DNA of 17,584 nucleotides from Ignavibacteriaceae bacterium (GTDB lineage Bacteria; Bacteroidota; Ignavibacteria; Ignavibacteriales; Ignavibacteriaceae): NCBI GenBank assembly GCA_022865965.1, contig JALHTS010000154.1, forward strand, positions 1 to 17,584, read 5' to 3'. Positions within the stretch are counted from its first letter, which is position 1. Each line of letters begins with the position of its first letter. This document shows positions 1 through 6,563 of the stretch, in pieces. The notes beneath the pieces are model-generated. The model had not been told where the DNA came from. It made no database searches and saw only the letters and a program-made list of their open reading frames with translations. Position numbers and translations under genes: made by a program.

Positions 1-288
1 AATAAAAACAAAGCGCAATTGCTTTATGATTGTATTGATCAAAGCAATGGATATTATAAAGGTCACTCTGAAAAAGATTCTCGTTCATTAATGAATATTA
101 CATTTAATCTTGCAACTCCGGAACTTGAGAAAAAACTGATTGACGAAGCCACCAAAGCAGGGTTTAGTGGATTGAAAGGTCATCGTTCTGTTGGCGGATT
201 ACGAGCATCAATCTATAATGCATTTCCAACAAAAGGTGTAGAAGATCTTGTAGCTTTTATGAAAGACTTTCAGAAAAACAACGGATAA
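1..288 (+). CDS. serC: Phosphoserine aminotransferase, C-terminal part (cut by window edge)
   Basis: The reading frame is open from base 1 and ends at TAA 286-288, giving about 95 residues of a protein that begins outside the window. The C-terminal block [19 protein letters not shown], followed by [15 protein letters not shown], is the characteristic end of SerC, a PLP-dependent class V aminotransferase. In that family this His-Arg region helps bind the phosphate of the substrate. SerC converts 3-phosphohydroxypyruvate and glutamate to O-phosphoserine and 2-oxoglutarate in cytosolic serine synthesis, and often also acts in pyridoxal phosphate synthesis. The TTG at 19 is an internal Leu codon, not a start, because the frame continues upstream with family-like residues. 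The catalytic lysine and most of the enzyme cannot be seen here. Confidence 0.93.
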   Translation, partial: NKNKAQLLYDCIDQSNGYYKGHSEKDSRSLMNITFNLATPELEKKLIDEATKAGFSGLKGHRSVGGLRASIYNAFPTKGVEDLVAFMKDFQKNNG

Positions 289-320
289 GCCATTGATTAT
301 AAAATATTAAGTAAGAAAGC

Positions 321-356
321 GAGGCAATCTTTCGTCAGACAGGTTGCTTCATTATT
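321..356 (+). terminator. Weak candidate terminator after serC
   Basis: GAGGCAA (321-327) can pair with TTGCTTC (344-350) in a 7-bp stem containing one G-U pair, with a 16-nt loop and then ATTATTTT. The position just after the serC stop fits. The large loop and broken T-tract make it weak. Confidence 0.3.
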
Positions 357-416
357 TTAAATACTTACCTCATGTAAACGTAAATCATTTTTTTAACTAC
401 TGATCGTTCTTTTTCT

Positions 417-424
417 TAAATTTG
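417..424 (+). promoter_or_regulatory. Candidate Bacteroidota-type -7 promoter box (TAAATTTG)
   Basis: TAAATTTG matches the TAnnTTTG -7 consensus known for the primary sigma factor of Bacteroidota. It lies about 48 bases before the TTG start of the TraB-family gene, downstream of a T-rich stretch. No clear TTG-type -33 box was seen at the usual distance, and the class-level identity of the organism is itself inferred, so this is only a candidate. Confidence 0.35.
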
Positions 425-472
425 CGGTTCAATTTTTAATGATACATTTATAAATTTATTAAGAGATTTCTG

Positions 473-1672
473 TTGGACACAAAAAACAATATTTCTACTA
501 AAAAATACAGCGAAGATGTCCAGATTATTGAGTTAGCTGATAAGCAATTTATTATTGTTGGAACTGCTCACATCTCCCGTCAATCTGCTGACCTGGTAAA
601 AAAAATAATAGAAGAAGAAAAGCCGGATATTGTGTGTGTTGAGCTTGATGAAAAAAGATTTAAAGCTTTATCTGAAAAAAACAGATGGGAAAATCTTGAT
701 CTGAAAACCATCATTAGAGAAAAACAACTAAGCACTTTAATAATTAATCTTGTCCTTGCATCATATCAAAAAAAACTTGGTGAAAAACTTGGAGTTACAC
801 CAGGCACAGAACTTCTTGAAGCGACTAAGACTGCCGCTGAGTTTAATATTCCAATTGAACTTTGTGATCGTGAGGTAAGAATAACTCTTCGTAGAGCCTG
901 GCGTTCTATGAGTTTTTGGCAAAAGATAAAATTCATGACTGGTGGCTTGGCGGGGTTGTTTGAAGATCAGGAAATTACTGAAGAGAAGTTAACTGAACTT
1001 AGAAGCAAAGATGTTCTTTCCGAAATGATGGGAGAACTTGGTAAAGTAATGCCTGTTTTAAAACAAGTTCTTATTGATGAGCGCGATATTTACATTGCCG
1101 AGAAAATGAAACTTGCAAAAGGAAAAAAAATTGTCTCGGTGGTTGGTGCAGGACACGTGAATGGAATAATAAATTATCTGAAAGAAGATCAATCTTTTAA
1201 TCTTGAAGAAATAGAAAAAATTCCTCCAGCTTCCCCGGTTCTTAAAATTATTGGCTGGGGAATTCCGATAATGATTGTTGGCTCAATTTTCTATATTGGT
1301 TTAAACAAAGGATTGACAGAAGCCGGTGATAATGCATTATTCTGGTTTTTAGCAAATGGAATTCCAAGTGCGCTGGGTGCTATTATTGCTGTTGCTCATC
1401 CTTTTACGATTTTAATTTCATTCTTTGCCGCACCATTTACCAGCTTAACTCCGGTTATTGGAGCAGGATACGTTGCAGCATTTGTACAAGCTTACTTTCA
1501 ACCGCCTGTAGTTAAAGAATTTAAAACGGTAACAACCGATTTTAACAAACCAGCTCAGTGGTGGAAGAACAAATTATTAAAAGTGTTTTTAGTATTTATA
1601 CTTACAAGTCTTGGCAGCGTTGTTGGAACGTATGTTGGCTTCTTTGAAATAGTCTCCAATGTGTTCAAGTAA
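473..1672 (+). CDS. TraB/PrgY-family membrane protein
   Basis: This 399-residue protein has the TraB signature: GTAHIS at residues 30-35, a PDIVCVELDEKRF block at 51-63, and GAGHVNGI at 225-232. These are the conserved histidine and acidic positions of the TraB/TIKI/GumN fold. The C-terminal third is hydrophobic, with roughly four membrane helices between about 257 and 394, so the N-terminal TraB domain is membrane anchored. The family is named after enterococcal TraB (PrgY), which blocks autocrine pheromone activity, and TIKI relatives are metalloproteases. The role in this organism is unknown. The start is TTG at 473: an in-frame stop (440-442) excludes longer ATG starts, and AAGAGA (461-466) is a weak ribosome-binding site. 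It appears monocistronic and converges on the next gene, 42 bases away. Confidence 0.88.
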   Translation: MDTKNNISTKKYSEDVQIIELADKQFIIVGTAHISRQSADLVKKIIEEEKPDIVCVELDEKRFKALSEKNRWENLDLKTIIREKQLSTLIINLVLASYQKKLGEKLGVTPGTELLEATKTAAEFNIPIELCDREVRITLRRAWRSMSFWQKIKFMTGGLAGLFEDQEITEEKLTELRSKDVLSEMMGELGKVMPVLKQVLIDERDIYIAEKMKLAKGKKIVSVVGAGHVNGIINYLKEDQSFNLEEIEKIPPASPVLKIIGWGIPIMIVGSIFYIGLNKGLTEAGDNALFWFLANGIPSALGAIIAVAHPFTILISFFAAPFTSLTPVIGAGYVAAFVQAYFQPPVVKEFKTVTTDFNKPAQWWKNKLLKVFLVFILTSLGSVVGTYVGFFEIVSNVFK

Positions 1673-1690
1673 AATTTTTATTTTTTTACT
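1668..1690. terminator. Weak AT-rich hairpin between convergent genes
   Basis: AGTAAAA (1668-1674) pairs with TTTTACT (1684-1690) across a 9-nt T/A loop and is embedded in T-rich sequence. It spans the end of the TraB-family gene and the short convergent gap, so it could end transcription in either direction. All but one pair is A-T, so stability is doubtful. Confidence 0.25.
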
Positions 1691-1714
1691 TTGATCTTTT
1701 TTCTTTTATCCTGG

Positions 1715-3898
1715 CTAAAAGTAATAAAGATACTTCACTTTAAACACTCCGGCTCTATCCGTTACATGCATTCTGTTTGGAAGAATATTATTATTAATAT
1801 CATACTCATTACTGCGATCTCTGAACTCATTATAGGCAAAGTAAACCCAGCTCTTTGGTAAAAAATTCCAGGAAAATAAAAATCCCACAATAACTCTTTC
1901 CATTTTGTCAGAAGACCGAACAAAAACATTATCAACGTACATCCTGATATTCAGATCATTAACTGGAGTTAGAGAAAAATAAGGACGAGCATTAAAAGTA
2001 ATGTCTTCAATTTCACGATCGGGATCAAATTCAATAAACATATCGTAACTTGTTCCTATCTGAAATTCATCTAGCATTCTCCAGCTTCCTTCCAAGCCGA
2101 GCCAGGAATAGTAAGCAAGATAATCTCTTGAAAAATTATACGTTTTTGTATAACCACCGTTAAGGTTTCCATTCCATTTTGGGGAAATGTTATACCATGA
2201 GCTAAAAGAGATCTCATAAGATGTGTACTGGACTCCTTCATCTTTGCTTTTTACTAACACGAGATTTGTTTCGTATCCCCAGTTATCCCTAAGCTGCATA
2301 TTAAAACCAAACAGCCAGCCGTAATCAGTAAAAAGGTCAGCATCTTCATAATAAATTATCGGACCGGTGTACATCAGCATTTGTCTTATATAGCCTTCAT
2401 CATAATACCAGATAGGTCCGTTAATAGAAACAAATTCAAAAGTTCCTTTCCATGGAACAAAACCGACTGGTTGTACATCGAAGTTTTTCCCGACTGCACG
2501 GGTTCGTGCGTAAGAAAGCCATTTATCAGTTGATAAAGTTAAACCGGCTGAACCGGCATAATCTCCTTTTGAATTTTCAATTGATCTGGCAAACTGGTAT
2601 GCAAGCTGCCAATTAGATTCTCTGAATGCACCATCAATATCAATTACGCCGTAAGTATTATCAGGTGTTTGTTTTCCGACGAATAGAACACCGACCGAGG
2701 AATTATCAAGAATTTGTTTTTTAACTCTTGCAGAACCGAAAATCGCTCTGTCCTCAGTCTGTAAAATATCATCCTCATCCAGATATTCAACTTTTCCTGT
2801 TAAAGCAAGAAAACCTCCATATTCCCATTCATTAATTCTGCCGAAAGCTTTAGTTCCTAAAACAAGTGGAACTTCCTGTCCATCGGGAAGCAATTTCCCA
2901 ATTCTTCTGGAATAAAAGAGTTCGAGCGGCCTATAAAAGCCGGTGTTACTTTGCCTTCCAGAAGGCATAAAGATTTCATTGCCTTCGGTAAAGAACGGTC
3001 TTCTTTCGCTGAAGTAAGATTCATACCTGCTTATGTTAAACGAAAACGGATCGGCTTCAATTTGTGCAAAATCCGGATTAGCAGTGAGTTGATACGTTAA
3101 TTGCTGCGATGGATTGAAAAATATGTCAAGACCAGCTTCCGGATCAAAATCATATTTGTTATCTCCGATATATTTCATTTTTGATAAAGCGACAGGATAT
3201 ATTTCAAGATTAAGTCCCGTTACTGTGGGGTTGAAATCTTTAAAGATAAGTTTACCAAATTTAGAAATTCTTTGACCTTCGCTTTGCTCATACCTACACC
3301 AGTATTGGTCTTCTTGAGCTACAGGAACCCATCTGTCGAAATCCAGTCCCCATTCTGTTAAACTCTTATCATACTTAATTGACTTATATGGAATTTTCAT
3401 TTCAACAACATAGCCCCAGTCATAAACTTTAGAGCCGGCAAACCAAATTCCATCCCAACTGTAATCTCTGTTTCTTGCATCGTCAAGTAAGCGGCAATCC
3501 ATTCTAACTCCTCCGGCAGAAACAGCAAATTTATAAGCTGATTGTTTGTCGCCAAAAGTATCAATCATAAATGAAACGATATCTCCGCCATACTGATCAA
3601 GAACGCCTGTTGTTGTTTGAATATTCTCCTTATCCCCATAACTAATTATTAAGCAATACAGTGCATCTTCGGTGGTGAGAACTTTTGCAGTTGTCCGTTG
3701 CGATACTGGTTGGTCATAGTATGGAGAAAGCTGAAAGAAATCATTTGTTGAATCTGCTTCATTCCATATATCATCTATTGTTCCATCAACATTTATTTCT
3801 ATATCAACTTTTTTTAGATGAAGAACTTTGTCCTGATTTGGGTTTTCAGATGATAAAATTATCTGGGCTACTAAAAGAAAAAGTAAATATAGTTTCAT
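1715..3898 (-). CDS. Outer-membrane protein: CBM9-like domain plus DUF5916 beta-barrel
   Basis: This 727-residue protein starts with a signal peptide (MKLYLLFLLVAQIILSS). The next region, about 28-205, resembles the carbohydrate-binding family 9-like domain (VDIEINVDGTIDDIWNEAD, later VVEMKIPYKSIKYD). The rest matches DUF5916, including the block NPDFAQIEADPF and the FSERRPFFTEGNEIF segment that are typical of the family. The C-terminal half alternates aromatic and polar residues and the chain ends in YLYYF. A terminal aromatic residue is the usual recognition signal for outer-membrane barrel insertion. The function of DUF5916 proteins is unknown; binding or uptake of a carbohydrate-like ligand is often guessed from the N-terminal domain. 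The ATG at 3896-3898 has AAGGAA eight bases upstream on the minus strand. It seems to be a single-gene unit. Confidence 0.88.
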   Translation of the reverse strand: MKLYLLFLLVAQIILSSENPNQDKVLHLKKVDIEINVDGTIDDIWNEADSTNDFFQLSPYYDQPVSQRTTAKVLTTEDALYCLIISYGDKENIQTTTGVLDQYGGDIVSFMIDTFGDKQSAYKFAVSAGGVRMDCRLLDDARNRDYSWDGIWFAGSKVYDWGYVVEMKIPYKSIKYDKSLTEWGLDFDRWVPVAQEDQYWCRYEQSEGQRISKFGKLIFKDFNPTVTGLNLEIYPVALSKMKYIGDNKYDFDPEAGLDIFFNPSQQLTYQLTANPDFAQIEADPFSFNISRYESYFSERRPFFTEGNEIFMPSGRQSNTGFYRPLELFYSRRIGKLLPDGQEVPLVLGTKAFGRINEWEYGGFLALTGKVEYLDEDDILQTEDRAIFGSARVKKQILDNSSVGVLFVGKQTPDNTYGVIDIDGAFRESNWQLAYQFARSIENSKGDYAGSAGLTLSTDKWLSYARTRAVGKNFDVQPVGFVPWKGTFEFVSINGPIWYYDEGYIRQMLMYTGPIIYYEDADLFTDYGWLFGFNMQLRDNWGYETNLVLVKSKDEGVQYTSYEISFSSWYNISPKWNGNLNGGYTKTYNFSRDYLAYYSWLGLEGSWRMLDEFQIGTSYDMFIEFDPDREIEDITFNARPYFSLTPVNDLNIRMYVDNVFVRSSDKMERVIVGFLFSWNFLPKSWVYFAYNEFRDRSNEYDINNNILPNRMHVTDRAGVFKVKYLYYF

Positions 3899-4075
3899 TA
3901 CTCAATTTCCTTAAAATTTCTGTCATAAAAATAAATCTCGAAAGCAAGAGAAAATCATATTTTGGGATGAGCGGTTATGGTAACGGTTAATTGTCATGTG
4001 TTGAAGTTGAATCATTCCCAAACCAGTAATGTTCATCAAATATCAATAGAAGTTTATATATGAATAGTCCAGATA

Positions 4076-4103
4076 ATAAAAAAGCGCTCACAAAGGAGCG
4101 CTT
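4076..4103 (-). terminator. Strong intrinsic terminator of the RRM gene
   Basis: AAGCGCTC (4082-4089) and GAGCGCTT (4096-4103) form a perfect 8-bp GC-rich stem with a 6-nt loop. Read on the minus strand it is followed by a T-tract (complement of the A-run at 4078-4083). It lies 25 bases after the RRM gene stop, the expected place for a Rho-independent terminator. Confidence 0.85.
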
Positions 4104-4128
4104 AAAGAACAGGTCACTAAAAAAACTC

Positions 4129-4380
4129 TTACTTTTTAGGCTTTGCTTCGCTAACGATGATGTTGCGGCCTTTGAGATCAGAACCATTTAATGCCTGGAT
4201 GGCTGCAGTCGCTTCAGATTCATTTTCAAATTCAACGAATCCGAATCCTCTTGATCTGCGGGTTTCCTTATCGGTCACAACATTAGCGGAAAGAACATTT
4301 CCATGCGGAGCAAAAGCTGCCTGAAGTTCTTCGTCACTTAAAGACCAAGGAAGACTACCAACGAAAAGTTTAGTACTCAC
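4129..4380 (-). CDS. Single-RRM RNA-binding protein
   Basis: The 83 residues are one RNA-recognition motif with almost nothing else. RNP2 is LFVGSL at residues 5-10 and RNP1 is RGFGFVEF at 44-51, with the expected aromatic RNA-stacking residues. The chain ends in a short basic tail (EAKPKK). Small RRM proteins like this are abundant single-stranded RNA binders in cyanobacteria and Bacteroidota-related bacteria. In cyanobacteria some are cold induced; a role in mRNA stability or translation is inferred here. The start is GTG (4378-4380), supported by AAAGG eight bases upstream on the minus strand and by the match to the family N-terminus. A strong terminator follows, and upstream lies more than 300 bases of gene-free sequence, so it is probably transcribed alone. 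Confidence 0.92.
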   Translation of the reverse strand: MSTKLFVGSLPWSLSDEELQAAFAPHGNVLSANVVTDKETRRSRGFGFVEFENESEATAAIQALNGSDLKGRNIIVSEAKPKK

Positions 4381-4698
4381 AAAACGAACCTTTAATTAAT
4401 TGAATAAAAATGCGTCTTTAAACGCGCAGAAAGATAGAAATATTATTTTTAGAAACAAATATTTTTTCTAAAATTTTATGTTATTTTAAGCTGAAAAGCC
4501 CTTTTTTCATCTACATTTGAGACATTTGGAAGAGTTTTTACAATAATTTCCAGTGAAAAAGTGAAATCTTATCGAAATGAAGAATAGTTTGATTAAATGA
4601 GTGATTGTAGAATTACTAGATGAAATGATGAAAAATTAATAATTTTAACCTGAGCTGAAACGAATTATAATTTAAAATTTTACTTTCAGGATATATAT
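4381..4698. other. Gene-free region between radA and the RRM gene
   Basis: This stretch of 318 bases is strongly AT-rich with frequent stops in all frames. It should contain the RRM promoter and leader. The leader has a small hairpin (GCGT...ACGC at about 4411-4424). CTGAAA and TTTCAG on the radA-downstream side could pair only across a 23-nt loop, so no convincing radA terminator was seen. No hidden gene, tRNA or repeat array was recognised. Confidence 0.6.
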
Positions 4699-6048
4699 TT
4701 AATTCAATAAAAGTTTTATTACCTGATGTAAATTTTCAACGAAGGTAACTTTTATTTTATTTGATAGCTTTAATCCTTTTTCATTTCCTGCAGGAACTAT
4801 GGCTTTAGTAAATCCTAATTTTTCTGCCTCCTGTATTCTTTTCTCAATATTACCAACACTTCTTATCTCTCCGCCTAACCCAACTTCACCGATTACAACT
4901 GTTTGATTGTCAACAACCTTATCCAATAAACTTGAGGCAGTGCTTATACATACCGCAAGATCAACCGCAGGCTCCTGAACACGCATACCACCCGCAATAT
5001 TCAAAAAAACATTTGCGGCAGATACTCTGATGTTTGCTCTCTTTTCAAGTACGGCAAGCAGTATTGATAATCTTCGTTGATCGAATCCTGTTGTTACTCT
5101 TTGCGGATAACCATAGTTAGAAGGAGTTACCAGTGCCTGAACTTCTAAAAGAATTGGTCTTGTTCCTTCTATGCTGGATGTGATAACAGAACCGGGAGTT
5201 TGTTTTTCTCTTTCACTCAAAAATAATTCGCTTGGGTTTTTTACTTCACGAAGACCATCTTCACGCATTTCAAAAACACCGATTTCATTAGTGCTCCCAA
5301 ACCTGTTCTTCTGTGCCCGCAAAATTCTGAACGAATGATTTGATTCGCCTTCAAATTGAATTACTGTATCAACAATGTGTTCAAGAAGTTTTGGTCCGGC
5401 AATCATTCCTTCTTTTGTAACATGACCAATGATTATTATACTATAGTGATTTTTCTTTGCTTCTTCCATCAACAAAGATGTACATTCACGGACTTGTGTA
5501 ATTGTGCCGGGAGAATTTTCTAATTCACCTCTGTACATTGTTTGAATAGAATCTATAATTACAACGGCGGGAGAAAGATTATTTATGGATGCTATGATTT
5601 GTCCAAGCTCTGTTTCTGCAAGAACATAATACTCATCGGATTTAATTTTTAGTCGCGACGAACGAAGCTTGATTTGTTTTTCAGACTCTTCGCCTGTTAC
5701 ATATAGAATTTTATCTTTAATGTTTGCTGCTGCCTGCATAGCAAGAGTTGATTTACCTATTCCCGGATCGCCGCCGAGAAGAATAACACTGCCTGGCATA
5801 AGTCCGCCGCCAAGCACACGATCGAACTCGGTTATTCCGGTTTTTATTCTGTCTTCTTCTGTTGCGGTTATTTCACTTATCTTGTGGAATGTTACTTTCT
5901 GTGGAACCTTGGATGGTTTTCTTCTTCCGGTTTCAACTAATTCTTCCGTGAAGGTATTCCAGCTATCACATTCGGAACACTTGCCAAGCCATCGTACCGA
6001 TTCGTAACCGCAATTAGAACAAATATATTTGACTTTAGATTTTGACAT
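4699..6048 (-). CDS. radA: DNA repair protein RadA (Sms)
   Basis: At 449 residues this is the usual full RadA length. It has the N-terminal C4 zinc finger (Cys10, Cys13, Cys24, Cys27), a Walker A GDPGIGKS at 93-100, a Walker B-like VVIIDS ending near 167, the RadA-specific KNRFG motif at 247-251, and a Lon-protease-like C-terminal domain from about 270. RadA is a RecA-family hexameric ATPase that drives branch migration and unwinding of recombination intermediates in the cytosol. The Lon-like domain is structural in known members. The ATG at 6046-6048 gives the canonical zinc-finger start. It is the last gene of a minus-strand run alaS > GxxExxY > radA. The leader between the GxxExxY stop and this start is only 47 bases and contains part of a repeat array. 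Confidence 0.97.
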   Translation of the reverse strand: MSKSKVKYICSNCGYESVRWLGKCSECDSWNTFTEELVETGRRKPSKVPQKVTFHKISEITATEEDRIKTGITEFDRVLGGGLMPGSVILLGGDPGIGKSTLAMQAAANIKDKILYVTGEESEKQIKLRSSRLKIKSDEYYVLAETELGQIIASINNLSPAVVIIDSIQTMYRGELENSPGTITQVRECTSLLMEEAKKNHYSIIIIGHVTKEGMIAGPKLLEHIVDTVIQFEGESNHSFRILRAQKNRFGSTNEIGVFEMREDGLREVKNPSELFLSEREKQTPGSVITSSIEGTRPILLEVQALVTPSNYGYPQRVTTGFDQRRLSILLAVLEKRANIRVSAANVFLNIAGGMRVQEPAVDLAVCISTASSLLDKVVDNQTVVIGEVGLGGEIRSVGNIEKRIQEAEKLGFTKAIVPAGNEKGLKLSNKIKVTFVENLHQVIKLLLN

Positions 6049-6061
6049 TGACTAATTCTTT

Positions 6062-6100
6062 TTTACCACCAAGACACAAAGAACACTTAGTTTCACTAAG
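6062..6100. repeat. Left iterated repeat array of the GxxExxY cassette
   Basis: Read on the plus strand the units are ACCACCAAG, ACACAAAG, AACACTTAG and TTTCACTAAG, a degenerate repeat of about 8-10 bases. The array is an imperfect inverted copy of the one at 6510-6557. It includes the GxxExxY stop codon (6096-6098) and sits in the radA leader. Confidence 0.75.
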
Positions 6101-6509
6101 ATTCTTGAAGTTGTGCAAATTTATCTGTTACAAGTGGAACTAGATGATCTTTAATATTTTCACAATGAAAGTTAATTAATAATCCTTTTGGTTTTCCGGT
6201 TAGTTTGAGATAAGAGAGCAACTGAGCTTTATAAACCGGAATAATCGCTTCAACAGCTTTTAATTCTACAATTATCAAATCATTTACAAATAAATCTAAA
6301 ACAAGATTTGTCACCAGATCTTTTCCTTTATAAATAATGGGAACTGTAACTTGTCTTTGAACATTAAATCCTTGAGATCTTAGTTCATCTACGAAACAAG
6401 CTTCATAAACAGATTCCAAAAGTCCGGGTCCTAAGTGTTTATGCACTTCAATTGCACAGCCAACAATTTTATAAGCAAGATTATTTATATAACTTTTTGT
6501 TATGTGCAT
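6096..6509 (-). CDS. GxxExxY family protein (PD-(D/E)xK nuclease-like fold)
   Basis: This 137-residue protein carries the defining G-x-x-E-x-x-Y motif (GLLESVY, residues 29-35), following an AIEVHKHLGPG segment. A nuclease-like core follows: Asp72 in LVLDLF and Glu82-x-Lys84 in IIVELKAVE. These match the PD-(D/E)xK_3 family (PF13366) to which GxxExxY proteins are assigned. No activity has been established for the family to my knowledge; nuclease activity is inferred from the fold. The ATG at 6507-6509 is preceded on the minus strand by AAAGGA ten bases upstream. That possible ribosome-binding site, like the stop codon, lies within the flanking repeat arrays. It shares orientation with alaS upstream and radA downstream but has no obvious functional link to either. 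Confidence 0.9.
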   Translation of the reverse strand: MHITKSYINNLAYKIVGCAIEVHKHLGPGLLESVYEACFVDELRSQGFNVQRQVTVPIIYKGKDLVTNLVLDLFVNDLIIVELKAVEAIIPVYKAQLLSYLKLTGKPKGLLINFHCENIKDHLVPLVTDKFAQLQES

Positions 6510-6557
6510 TTCTAAGTGTTCCTTTGTGCTCTAAGTGTCTTAGTGGTTAAGTGGTTA
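6510..6557. repeat. Right iterated repeat array of the GxxExxY cassette
   Basis: Read on the minus strand, successive units are AACCACTT, AACCACTAAG, ACACTTAG, AGCACAAAGG and AACACTTAG. Alignment with the left array shows the same order of motifs plus an extra insert of about nine bases (TTAGAGCAC). The array fills almost the whole 54-base gap between the alaS stop and the GxxExxY start. Confidence 0.75.
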
Positions 6558-6563
6558 CGTGCT

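Larger units (their letters stand above)
6062..6557 (-). mobile_element. Candidate cassette: GxxExxY gene between inverted iterated repeats
   Basis: One small gene is bracketed by two inverted copies of a short-period repeat (6062-6100 and 6510-6557). It interrupts what would otherwise be an adjacent alaS-radA pair. No transposase gene and no clear target-site duplication were found, so movement would have to be in trans or ancient. The call rests on the repeat symmetry alone. Confidence 0.35.

Noticed and set aside
3987..4187. 66-codon minus-strand ORF overlapping the end of the RRM gene
   Set aside because: It runs through the strong terminator hairpin and overlaps the well-supported RRM frame; composition looks like out-of-frame translation.
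6062..6557. Repeat arrays around GxxExxY as a CRISPR array
   Set aside because: Units are 8-10 bases, contiguous and degenerate, with no spacers and no cas genes nearby.
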